Below, one piece after another: positions 17,974 to 25,780 of a stretch of DNA of 64,000 nucleotides; position 1 is the first letter of the stretch, and every line of letters starts with the position of its first letter. The notes below the pieces were generated by a model that saw only the letters and a program-made list of their open reading frames with translations, was not told the origin of the DNA and searched no databases. Origin of the DNA: an uncultured Tateyamaria sp. (GTDB lineage: Bacteria > Pseudomonadota > Alphaproteobacteria > Rhodobacterales > Rhodobacteraceae); the NCBI GenBank assembly GCA_947501275.1, contig CANMVD010000003.1, forward strand, positions 372,001 to 436,000. Reading direction: 5' to 3'. Position numbers and translations under genes: made by a program.

Positions 17974-19142
17974 TGGCCCGCGCCTTTCTTGTTGTTATGG
18001 ATTCCGTCGGGATTGGCGGCGCACCGGATGCGGGAGCGTATTTCAACGGCACCGTGCCGGATACCGGGGCCAATACCGTGGGACACATCGCGCAGGCCTG
18101 CGCGCGCGGCGATGCTGACACGGGCCGCGCTGGCCGGCTGCATGTGCCAACCCTCTCACAGCTTGGGTTGTGGCAGGCTGTGCAAACGGCTGCGGGCGAA
18201 GATGTTGCGCCGGGGCCTTACGGTGCGGCCACAGAAGTTTCACGCGGCAAGGACACGCCTTCGGGCCATTGGGAGTTGGCGGGCGTGCCTGTGCCGTGGG
18301 ATTGGCACTATTTTCCCGACACGGACCCGGCCTTTCCCGAAGACGTCACGCAAGCCGTGTGTGTGGCGGCGGGGGTGGAGGGTATCTTGGGGAATTGCCA
18401 TGCCTCCGGTACGCAGATTATCGAGGCACAAGGTGCCGCCCACCTCCAGAGCGGGTGGCCGATTTGCTATACATCTGCGGATTCGGTGTTCCAGATCGCC
18501 GCGCACGAGGATCACTTTGGGCTCGAGCGCTTGCAAAAATTGTGCGCGGACATCGCCCCGATGCTGCACGACATGCGTGTTGGTCGGGTCATTGCCCGCC
18601 CCTTTGTAGGAGACCCGGGCGCGTTCAAACGCACCGCCAATCGGCGCGACTATGCCATGACACCGCCAGCACCAATCCTGTCCAATTGGGTGCAGGATGC
18701 AGGACACCGGGTCTACGGCGTGGGCAAGGTGGGTGACATCTTTTCCATGCAAGGCTTTGATGAAGTTCGTAAAGGCGATGACGCGACGCTAATGGGCCAT
18801 CTGAGCGATCTGGTAGATGATGCGGTAGACGGATCGCTGACCTTTGCGAATTTCGTGGAATTTGACAGCCTTTACGGACACCGGCGTGATGTGGCGGGCT
18901 ATGCGCGGCATCTGGAATGGTTTGACAGTGAAGTCGCGCGCATCCTGCCCCGCCTGCGGGACGATGACATGCTGGTGTTGACGGCGGATCACGGCAATGA
19001 CCCAACATGGGTGGGGACAGATCACACCCGCGAGCGGGTCCCGGTGCTGGTTCACGGCGGAGGCGGCGCGGCGGTCGGCCCCATTGGTTTTCGCGATGTC
19101 GCATCCCTCGTCGCCCGCCACCTCGGCGTGTCACCAAAATGA
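17973..19142 (+). CDS. deoB: Phosphopentomutase
   Basis: 389 aa. The alkaline-phosphatase-superfamily metal motif [16 protein letters not shown] is at the N-terminus, with GHWELAG and, near the C-terminus, [19 protein letters not shown], all typical of DeoB, which binds two manganese ions. It interconverts (deoxy)ribose-1-phosphate and the 5-phosphate, linking nucleoside breakdown to central metabolism. It starts one base inside the deoA stop. The gene is followed by a tandem repeat and a G/C hairpin that probably ends transcription before upp. Confidence 0.96.
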   Translation: MARAFLVVMDSVGIGGAPDAGAYFNGTVPDTGANTVGHIAQACARGDADTGRAGRLHVPTLSQLGLWQAVQTAAGEDVAPGPYGAATEVSRGKDTPSGHWELAGVPVPWDWHYFPDTDPAFPEDVTQAVCVAAGVEGILGNCHASGTQIIEAQGAAHLQSGWPICYTSADSVFQIAAHEDHFGLERLQKLCADIAPMLHDMRVGRVIARPFVGDPGAFKRTANRRDYAMTPPAPILSNWVQDAGHRVYGVGKVGDIFSMQGFDEVRKGDDATLMGHLSDLVDDAVDGSLTFANFVEFDSLYGHRRDVAGYARHLEWFDSEVARILPRLRDDDMLVLTADHGNDPTWVGTDHTRERVPVLVHGGGGAAVGPIGFRDVASLVARHLGVSPK

Positions 19143-19163
19143 GCGCCTGACGGCGCACACGAT

Positions 19164-19214
19164 GTTTTTGCGCTGACGCGCGTGTCTGGGGTTTTTGCGC
19201 TGACGCGCGTGTCT
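19164..19214. repeat. Two-copy tandem repeat after deoB
   Basis: GTTTTTGCGCTGACGCGCGT followed by GTCT occurs twice, at 19164-19187 and 19191-19214, identical over 24 nt with a 27-nt period. It lies between deoB and upp and runs straight into the hairpin at 19214-19230. Confidence 0.85.
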
Positions 19215-19230
19215 TGGGGCTTGGCCCCAA
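19214..19230 (+). terminator. Hairpin after deoB
   Basis: Perfect 7-bp stem TTGGGGC / GCCCCAA with a 3-nt loop (TTG). It lies 72 nt after the deoB stop and before upp, which has its own Shine-Dalgarno. No long U-tract. Confidence 0.45.
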
Positions 19231-19317
19231 ACCCCATGATCATTTGTCCGATCTGTTCGGGGTATTGTAATGCCGCCGCGCGCGCGGCAGAACTCGGGTC
19301 GAAACAGGAGTGCCGCC

Positions 19318-19950
19318 ATGTCTGACCATCTCAACGTCGTTGATCACCCTCTCGTTCAGCACAAGCTGACCATCATGCGCGATGTCGCAACCCCGACGGC
19401 AGTGTTTCGCCAGTTGCTGCGCGAGATCAGTCAGTTGTTGGCCTATGAGGTGACCCGCGGCCTTGCCATGACCACCAAGCGCATCAACACACCAATGGCC
19501 GAGATGGACGCCCCCACCCTTGCCGGGAAAAAGCTGGCCCTCATTTCCATTCTGCGCGCTGGCAACGGCTTGCTGGATGGTGTGCTGGAGTTGATACCGT
19601 CCGCCCGTGTCGGTTTTGTCGGGCTTTACCGTGACGAAGAAACGCTGCAGCCCGTGCAGTATTACTTCAAGGTACCCGAAGGTCTGGATGACCGCCTTGT
19701 CATCGCTGTTGATCCGATGCTGGCCACCGGCAATTCTTCGGTTGCTGCCATTGATCTGCTCAAGCAGGCGGGCGCGACCAATATTCGCTTCCTTTGCCTG
19801 CTCGCCGCACCCGAAGGAATCGCCCGTATGAAGGAAGCCCATCCGGATGTTCCAATTGTCACTGCGGCAGTAGATGAGCGCCTGAATGAGGTCGGATACA
19901 TCGTTCCGGGCCTCGGAGACGCAGGAGATCGCATGTTTGGGACCAAATAG
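19318..19950 (+). CDS. upp: Uracil phosphoribosyltransferase
   Basis: 210 aa from [18 protein letters not shown], the usual UPRTase N-terminus; AGGAG precedes this ATG, so a longer frame from 19270 is rejected. The PRPP-binding motif is [18 protein letters not shown], and the C-terminal uracil-binding segment is [17 protein letters not shown]. It salvages uracil to UMP, consuming the base released by the nucleoside phosphorolysis genes just upstream. Confidence 0.97.
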   Translation: MSDHLNVVDHPLVQHKLTIMRDVATPTAVFRQLLREISQLLAYEVTRGLAMTTKRINTPMAEMDAPTLAGKKLALISILRAGNGLLDGVLELIPSARVGFVGLYRDEETLQPVQYYFKVPEGLDDRLVIAVDPMLATGNSSVAAIDLLKQAGATNIRFLCLLAAPEGIARMKEAHPDVPIVTAAVDERLNEVGYIVPGLGDAGDRMFGTK

Positions 19951-20015
19951 GCCCCATCACCGCTAGACTCGCCCCCCCGCATGATGCATCTTTTTGTCTG
20001 TATCTTGTGGGGGAT

Positions 20016-21548
20016 ATGATGAAAGCCACTAAAATCGTTGCCTGTTTGGCAATAATTGCCGCCTTTGGGACAGAATCGTTGCACGCTCAGGCGACAGATG
20101 CCCCAGCTGAGTTTCCGCCAGCGTCTTACAAAAGTACGCAATATGTAGACAGCAAGGGCTGTGTCTTTATCCGGGCGGGCATTGATGGAAATGTCAGCTG
20201 GATTCCTCGGGTCAGCCGGCAGCGCCGACAGATTTGCGGCCAGACACCATCCCTATCAGGTGAAGCGCTTGCGCAAGCCTCAAGTCGACCAAGCGGCACG
20301 CGGCCCCCGGCTCCGGTCCAACTGACAATCGATCCGCCTGCCCCATCTCCGGCTGATGCCACGGCTGGTGCCACAGCGGATACGGCGCCTGTAGTTGTGA
20401 CAACGCGCAGACCTGCTGCCGCGCCAGCGCCTCAACGCCGCCCTGCTCCTGTGCGCACGTCGCAAGCTGCGCCCTCAGCGGCACCAGAGCCGACTGTCTT
20501 TGCGACGCGCGAACCGACTGTTCCAACTGCGGCGCCACAGCCCACACGCCGCACAACGCTCCGTGTGCCCCAGGCGGCACCATCACCCGCACCTGAACCA
20601 ACCGTGTTTACAACCCGCCGGAGTGCGTCTGCAGCGACAACCACCGCGCCGCGCACCATTCGCCGTTCAAACGGGCGTACGACGCGCGCTGCACCGTCAG
20701 GCGCACCAGCGCCAACCGTTTTTACAACGCGCAGAGCCGCGTCAGAGGCCGCACCTGCACCTACCATTCGCCGTGTCCCGGTCACGCGCACAACGACTGT
20801 CCGCCGCGTGCCTGTGCAAACGCCACCCCGTCAAGTGGCAACACGCACCGATCCGCAAACCCGCTTGCTGCCATCACAGGTCTTTGACGATCGTGCTCAG
20901 GAAATCGGTGCAAACCGTGTTCCCAAGGGCTTTCGCCCAGCATGGGAAGATGATCGGTTGAACCCCCGCCGCGCGGAACAGAATTTGGACGGCGTTGCAC
21001 GCACCCGCCTTGTGTGGACACAGTCTGTACCCCGTCGCCTTGTAGAACGCAGCACCGGGCGTGATGTCACCAATACAGTTGCACTGGTCTATCCATACAC
21101 GGATCAAGCAGTGCAGGAGCGCGATCTGGGTACCGTGACGCTTGTGCGGCGCAACGGGCAATTGCTGAAACGGGTGGTACGCAACACCCGGTCCAAAGCC
21201 CGCACGCCGGTTGCCACCCCGCGCCCAACAGCAGCCGCAACCCCAAAGGCTGTCCGCAAATCAGAGCCAACAGCGTCTCGCGCCCAGCCCAAGGCCGTGC
21301 AACGGCCCGCTGCATCTGTTCAAAAGGGACGCTACGTGCAGGTCGGCACGTTTGGTGTGCCGTCCAACGCTCAGGCCACAGCGCGGCGCTTGCAAGCCGC
21401 CGGCTTGCCTGCGCGAATCGGGACGCTGTCGCGCGGTGGCAAAAGTTATCAGGTGGTGATGGCGGGGCCGTTCACCTCAGCCAATGCGCTGTCACATGGA
21501 CTGCGCTCTGCCCGCTCGATGGGTTTTGGTGACGCATTTGTCCGCTAA
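20016..21548 (+). CDS. Exported repeat-rich SPOR-domain protein
   Basis: About 510 aa. Sec-type signal peptide (MKATKIVACLAIIAAF, cleavage probably after LHA). The middle (about residues 90-280) is low-complexity Ala/Pro/Arg/Thr, with four imperfect copies of a motif like APxPTVFTTRR spaced 26-50 residues apart. Residues about 285-385 form a compact segment, and the last ~75 residues are a SPOR domain (GRYVQVGTFGVPSNAQATAR ... YQVVMAGPF), which binds septal, denuded peptidoglycan. So it is a periplasmic or envelope protein of cell division or cell-wall remodelling. The start is taken at the ATG at 20016 after GGGGGA; a GTG lies at 20007. Confidence 0.8.
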   Translation: MMKATKIVACLAIIAAFGTESLHAQATDAPAEFPPASYKSTQYVDSKGCVFIRAGIDGNVSWIPRVSRQRRQICGQTPSLSGEALAQASSRPSGTRPPAPVQLTIDPPAPSPADATAGATADTAPVVVTTRRPAAAPAPQRRPAPVRTSQAAPSAAPEPTVFATREPTVPTAAPQPTRRTTLRVPQAAPSPAPEPTVFTTRRSASAATTTAPRTIRRSNGRTTRAAPSGAPAPTVFTTRRAASEAAPAPTIRRVPVTRTTTVRRVPVQTPPRQVATRTDPQTRLLPSQVFDDRAQEIGANRVPKGFRPAWEDDRLNPRRAEQNLDGVARTRLVWTQSVPRRLVERSTGRDVTNTVALVYPYTDQAVQERDLGTVTLVRRNGQLLKRVVRNTRSKARTPVATPRPTAAATPKAVRKSEPTASRAQPKAVQRPAASVQKGRYVQVGTFGVPSNAQATARRLQAAGLPARIGTLSRGGKSYQVVMAGPFTSANALSHGLRSARSMGFGDAFVR

Positions 21549-21715
21549 GGGCAACTGATCAACAGACCACAGATTGCAAGGTCTGCGATATATGCGCATC
21601 GTTGACCTAACGGCGTTGCCGAACCACTGGCGACAGAGCTTTTGACATGACGCCGTGGCCACGGCGGCTTCACTTCAGATAGTGCAATGTGAACGAGATT
21701 TTCTCGAGAACTGCT

Positions 21716-22729
21716 TTAGCTGTCGCAGATGGCCTGCAACTGCAGCCAATCCCGATCTGGCATGATGGGCGAAGGATCTGCTCCGGCCATCGGGTCTGCT
21801 TCGATCAAGGACAGGGTCTCCTCGCCAGATATGTCGCGTGCCCGTGCGTAGGGCGTGCTGTGGATCTGTGACGCCGCAAAAGCGGGCAACAATGCATCCG
21901 CTCTGGCCGGGCGCGCAGGGTTGGCCAGCTGCGCTTCGGCGAAGGCATCCAGTGCCGCCGGGGGCACCTCACCCGTGGTCAACAAGGTTGCGGTCGCACG
22001 GGTGCCAGCATGTTCCAGCAATGTCCGCAACGGTGCGATTTGGGATGTACGCACCAACTCGCTCAAAACGTAACCTGCGGCGACATCCGGCTCTTCGAAA
22101 TCCTCGACCAGCGCCCGGTTCAACAACACCGTGCCACCGGGCAACAACAATGCCTCGCGCACGCCCCCCGGCAGGATCACGACCCGCGCGGCGCCTGTGC
22201 GCCCGGCAAGAGCGGCAAGGGCTGGACGGGCCTCTGCGCTACCACAGGGCGGCCCCGACACTCGTTCGATCCGGGCCAGAAGGGCCGACCCAATCTCGGC
22301 TTCCTTGACGCCGGGCACCACGCGCAAGGCATGGTCAACAAGGGCACCGGGCAACCAGAAAACAGCAAGAGCCACAACAGTTGCAGTGGACACGGCCGCT
22401 CCCAGCCAGCGCAAGCGCCCCGGACGGGGGCGCGCGCGCGCAACCGCTCGACGCAGGGTCTCGATGGCATCAATCATCTCTGCATCTTCGGGGCGCAGCT
22501 CCAAAGTCTCTCCGGGATCGCCGTCGGGGTGGAATGTCGCCCCCGCGCCGCTGTGCGCAACCCGCTCGACGGCAGCCAGCGACCAATGGGTCAGCGCGGT
22601 GTCATTGAGATCAGAAATGACCAAAGTGGCATCGCCAATCGAAACAACAACCTCGCGGCGCTGTCCCTCCGGAGTGGGCCGCCAAAGACCCGTCGCTTCG
22701 AGCCGATCGTATTTGCTAAGTGCTGTCAT
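21716..22729 (-). CDS. Membrane protein with M48-like domain lacking the HExxH motif
   Basis: 337 aa from MTALSKYDRLEATGLW; the longer frame to 22804 adds unrelated residues. N-terminal ~100 residues form a soluble domain (VVVSIGDATLVISDLND), then one transmembrane segment (about 108-128) and a periplasmic-side C-terminal domain. There LLLPGGTVLLNRALVEDF (about 195-211) matches the strand preceding the active helix in M48 peptidases, but where these have HExxH this protein has SELVR (223-227). It therefore looks like a catalytically inactive relative, perhaps a scaffold or inhibitor. The assignment is by eye only. Divergent from the SCO operon. Confidence 0.65.
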   Translation of the reverse strand: MTALSKYDRLEATGLWRPTPEGQRREVVVSIGDATLVISDLNDTALTHWSLAAVERVAHSGAGATFHPDGDPGETLELRPEDAEMIDAIETLRRAVARARPRPGRLRWLGAAVSTATVVALAVFWLPGALVDHALRVVPGVKEAEIGSALLARIERVSGPPCGSAEARPALAALAGRTGAARVVILPGGVREALLLPGGTVLLNRALVEDFEEPDVAAGYVLSELVRTSQIAPLRTLLEHAGTRATATLLTTGEVPPAALDAFAEAQLANPARPARADALLPAFAASQIHSTPYARARDISGEETLSLIEADPMAGADPSPIMPDRDWLQLQAICDS

Positions 22730-22824
22730 GCCTGCGTGTGGGTTTCTGTCACCCTTGTTATCGCACAAGACTAGCACGGCGTGCCTGCTGCGCCAAGCGA
22801 TCACAAATATGGGCGTAACGGTAA

Positions 22825-22840
22825 ATGTGATTTGTCACAT
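22825..22840. promoter_or_regulatory. CRP/FNR-type palindrome
   Basis: ATGTGA-TTTG-TCACAT, a perfect 6-bp dyad with a 4-nt spacer, in the divergent region between the M48-like gene and the SCO operon, 53 nt upstream of the latter's first ATG. The half-site TGTGA is CRP-like, and the 4-nt spacing is that of FNR-family sites. Confidence 0.5.
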
Positions 22841-22892
22841 GCGCCCAGAACGTTAGGCTTTGGACATGAAAATCAAAGATAAGGGAGGATCA

Positions 22893-23345
22893 ATGCGACG
22901 TATTATTCTGGCGTTTCTTGCGGCCCTCGCACTGCCCACAGCTGCTGCCGCAGCCGAAGGCACGCGGGTGCAGGTCAAGGGAGAGATCATCGACACATGG
23001 TGCTATTTCTCAGGGGTCATGGGGAGCCCGGATGCAGTCGTCGGCTCGGCGCATCACACTTGCGCATTGTGGTGCAGCGCAGGAGGCATTCCCGTGGGTT
23101 TGCTGGCCGAAGATGGGACCGTCTATATGGTGCTCAAGGTTGGCGACGACGCGCAGGCTGCCGGTGGGGATACGCTGCTCAAGCTCGCAGCTCATACGGT
23201 CGAAGCCGATGGCATGCTTTATGAGCGGGACGGGTTGAATTACATCGTGGTGTCGGACGTGGTGTCGGATCTCGATATTACCAACAAGAACCATGATGAT
23301 TTTGGCAATGTGCCAGCCTTCTCGATTCCGAATCCGAATAAGTGA
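22893..23345 (+). CDS. Periplasmic Cys/His protein, first gene of SCO operon
   Basis: 150 aa from MRRIILAFLAALALP, preceded by AAGGGAGGA; an earlier ATG at 22860 is less likely. Sec signal peptide with cleavage after TAAAAA. The mature protein is beta-rich, with Cys37 in IIDTWCYFSG and His54, His55, Cys57 and Cys61 in AHHTCALWCSAGGIPVGL, an arrangement suited to binding copper, haem or another metal. It resembles its downstream neighbour (same VDxxCxFSG, C-x3-C and closing strands), so the two are probably paralogues with an OB-like barrel. With the SCO protein they form a three-gene operon (gaps 9 and 3 nt). No family name recognised. Confidence 0.75.
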   Translation: MRRIILAFLAALALPTAAAAAEGTRVQVKGEIIDTWCYFSGVMGSPDAVVGSAHHTCALWCSAGGIPVGLLAEDGTVYMVLKVGDDAQAAGGDTLLKLAAHTVEADGMLYERDGLNYIVVSDVVSDLDITNKNHDDFGNVPAFSIPNPNK

Positions 23346-23354
23346 GGCCATGAC

Positions 23355-23921
23355 ATGATGAAACCTATTCTTGCCATCCTCACACTCGCCGCTGCACCGT
23401 TGGCCGCACAGGATTTCTCAGAGGGTTCCGAAGCGCGCAGCTGGAACCTCTATGCCGAAGTCCCAGCCAAGTTCGAGGCCAAGGTCGTCGATCTGGTCTG
23501 CGAGTTTTCAGGTGACTGCCCAACAGATTGCGGTGCCGGAAAACGGCAACTGGGGCTTGTGCGTACAGCCGATGATGTGCTGGTTCTGCCAATGAAAAAC
23601 AGTCAACCTGCCTTTACTGGTGCCGCTGTCGAGTTGCAGCCTTTTTGTGGGCAGACCATCACCGTCGACGGGCTGATGATTGATGACCCCGAACTGGGTG
23701 CCAACAACGTTTATCTGGTCCAGTCGATCCTTGCCCCTGGCATGGAGAAAAAGATCAAGGCTAACCAGTGGACCAAGGCATGGGCCAAGGAACACCCCGA
23801 AGCCAAAGGCAAGGGGCCATGGTTCCGCCGCGACCCTGCGGTCAAGGAAATCATCGCAACTGAAGGGTATCTTGGCCTCGGGCTCGATGTGGACGAGACC
23901 TTTATCGCGGAGAACTTCTGA
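23355..23921 (+). CDS. Periplasmic Cys protein, second gene of SCO operon
   Basis: 188 aa; Sec signal peptide (LAILTLAAAPLAA, cleavage before QDF). Core motif VVDLVCEFSGDCPTDCGAG contains Cys49, Cys55 and Cys59; a fourth, Cys98, lies in LQPFCGQTITVDG. This part aligns by eye with the protein encoded 9 nt upstream. The C-terminal third (about 130-188) is charged and helical and absent from the upstream protein. It begins 9 nt after gene one and ends 3 nt before the SCO gene. Role inferred, not shown: a metal- or thiol-redox partner of the SCO protein. Confidence 0.75.
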   Translation: MMKPILAILTLAAAPLAAQDFSEGSEARSWNLYAEVPAKFEAKVVDLVCEFSGDCPTDCGAGKRQLGLVRTADDVLVLPMKNSQPAFTGAAVELQPFCGQTITVDGLMIDDPELGANNVYLVQSILAPGMEKKIKANQWTKAWAKEHPEAKGKGPWFRRDPAVKEIIATEGYLGLGLDVDETFIAENF

Positions 23922-23924
23922 GCG

Positions 23925-24482
23925 ATGCGGTCTTTGTTAGCAGTCCTGTGTGTGGCGGCTTTGCCCGCCACAGCACAAAGTCCCTTTCCCGTGGACATTG
24001 GCGGGCCTTACACCCTGACGGATCAACATGGGCAGGAACGCAGCGAAGCGGACCCGGACGGCCGCGCCCAGCTGGTGTTCTTTGGCTATGCCAATTGCCT
24101 CAATATCTGTTCCGCGGCCCTGCCTTTGATGGCACAGGTCGTAGATGCGTTGTCAGAGGACGGGTTGCAGATCACGCCCGTCATGATCACCGTGGCCCCG
24201 GATCAGGACCGGGTCGAGACCATGGGCGCGCCTCTGGCGGACATCCACGAGGACTTCATTGGCCTGACGGGGGACGCAGACGCCCTGCAACTGGCCTACG
24301 ATGCGTTCAAGGTCGAAGTTGAACCGCTGTTTGAAGATCCCGAATATGGCTGGATCTACTCACATGGCAGCTTCATTCATTTGCTGGATGGGAACGGTGA
24401 GTTGCTGACATTGCTGCCACCCATTCTGGACGTGGACAAGACAGCTGCCATCGCGCGCGACTATCTGGGCGCCGACAGTTAG
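23925..24482 (+). CDS. SCO1/SenC-family copper/thiol-redox protein
   Basis: 185 aa; Sec signal peptide (cleavage after PATA). Thioredoxin-like fold with the SCO CxxxC motif (Cys58, Cys62 in FFGYANCLNIC) and the distal conserved His (His147 in YSHGSF), the three copper ligands of Sco proteins. In the family these deliver copper to the CuA site of cytochrome oxidase or related copper enzymes, or reduce its cysteines. Here there is no oxidase gene next to it; instead it is the last of three periplasmic genes, so it may serve the two Cys-containing proteins upstream. Confidence 0.9.
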   Translation: MRSLLAVLCVAALPATAQSPFPVDIGGPYTLTDQHGQERSEADPDGRAQLVFFGYANCLNICSAALPLMAQVVDALSEDGLQITPVMITVAPDQDRVETMGAPLADIHEDFIGLTGDADALQLAYDAFKVEVEPLFEDPEYGWIYSHGSFIHLLDGNGELLTLLPPILDVDKTAAIARDYLGADS

Positions 24483-24538
24483 CGAGGGGTGGCCATAACG
24501 CGGGTTGGCCCCTTATTTTTGGCTTGAGGAGGTCAACA

Positions 24539-24600
24539 GGGGGCTCTGCCCCCTGCCTTCGGCCTCCCCCCGTGGTATTTTCAGTCAGAAGAAGATGACG
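24539..24600. repeat. Dispersed intergenic palindromic element, copy 2
   Basis: GGGGGCTCTGCCCCC at 24539-24553 is identical to 15064-15078. It is followed by GCCTTCGGC and CCCCCCGTGGTATTTTCAG, then an AGAAGAAG run that overlaps the 3' end of the BciB-like gene, so the element encodes that protein's last residues. Confidence 0.6.
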
Positions 24601-25780
24601 GTTTTTCCGCGCTGGTCGGGCGCAGACCATAGGGTTTTGCAATGGTCCAGACGTGATCGGGCACCATGTTTTTCATCTTTGCCGGCATGGCGTGGCGCAG
24701 GTGCAGGATGGTTTCGGCGGCTTTCATCTCAAGGCGCGCGCGCGCGAATTCCAGCCCGCGGGGGCCCGTGCGCGGTTGCAGCCAGCTGACGATGGGACGC
24801 ACCCAATCCGGCATCCGACGCAAGGGCAGCCCACCCGCCGCGCGTTCTGTATTGGCGATAAAGCCCTTGACCGCGCCCACGCGGCTTCCCTTTGTCCCCA
24901 CAGCGGTCAGCGTAATCTGATCGCCCAGACCGGCGAGGATTTCAGCGCCGCGCGTATTGCGCACCAATACCCATTGGTCCCCCTCTCCGGCCATGTAGCC
25001 AACTGTGATGTCGGCCAGAGCATTGGTGTAGTCCACACATGTGCGGCATGTCAGCGGGAAGAAATCTGCGGGTAGATCCGAAATGGGCAGGCTCAGGAAC
25101 GGGATCAGGCGCGTGCGCCCGTCATCGTAGCGCAACTCGACCCGATAGTCGGCGCGAAACTCCAGATAGGTGATCGCGTCCGGGTCTTCATCCAGCAGCG
25201 CCAGAAACTGGTGAAAGTTCTCGGTCGTCGTATTATCCGAACAGGGCGTGCCAATGACATATAGGCGGTCCAGCCCCAGATCGGCCTCGAGCTTGCGCAG
25301 AGCATAAATCTGGCACGGGATACCGATCACAGCCAAACGCGTAAAGCCGCGATCCTGTGCGTCTTCGAGCAGCGCCAGGAGCGGTGCATAGCCCATCCGC
25401 ATACCCCGTGCCTTTGCCAGATCCTCCACGGACGTGATCAAAGCTGGTTGCGGCTTCCAGCGGTCCTGTGCATCCGGCACCATAGTCAGCACACCGTCCA
25501 CCTTGCCCTGTTCCAGCAAGGCGGCGGCAAGGCCGGTTGTGATCCCTGTCCACTGCGCTCCCTGCGCAGGGCTAATCATGCGGGCCCGGTGCATCGCCTG
25601 CACAGGACCAAAGAACACCTCGTCCCCGTCCGCGCGTACCCGACCATGCACCGCCCGTTCCATACCGGGGTAATCGGGTTTGATGAACTGACAGGCCGCA
25701 CCACAAGCGGACGGATTCGCCATCCGTGACACTCCGCAATCCGTGCACATCGTCCGGGGCGGCGCCGGGCGCAGCTTCAC
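24581..25780 (-). CDS. BciB/HCAR-type Fe-S flavoprotein (F420-hydrogenase beta subunit fold)
   Basis: 399 aa, GTG start overlapping the nadK stop (GTGA, 25777-25780). N-terminal cysteines CTDCG and ACGAAC (12, 15, 26, 30), the central GIPCQIYALRKL and a further LTCRTCVDYTNALADI match the FrhB-like reductases: BciB (divinyl-chlorophyllide 8-vinyl reductase) and 7-hydroxymethyl-chlorophyll reductase, which use FAD and two [4Fe-4S] clusters with ferredoxin. No other pigment gene is in this window, so a chlorophyll role is unproven; homologues also occur in non-phototrophs. The C-terminal SSSSD tail is encoded by a dispersed intergenic repeat. Confidence 0.75.
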   Translation of the reverse strand: MKLRPAPPRTMCTDCGVSRMANPSACGAACQFIKPDYPGMERAVHGRVRADGDEVFFGPVQAMHRARMISPAQGAQWTGITTGLAAALLEQGKVDGVLTMVPDAQDRWKPQPALITSVEDLAKARGMRMGYAPLLALLEDAQDRGFTRLAVIGIPCQIYALRKLEADLGLDRLYVIGTPCSDNTTTENFHQFLALLDEDPDAITYLEFRADYRVELRYDDGRTRLIPFLSLPISDLPADFFPLTCRTCVDYTNALADITVGYMAGEGDQWVLVRNTRGAEILAGLGDQITLTAVGTKGSRVGAVKGFIANTERAAGGLPLRRMPDWVRPIVSWLQPRTGPRGLEFARARLEMKAAETILHLRHAMPAKMKNMVPDHVWTIAKPYGLRPTSAEKPSSSSD

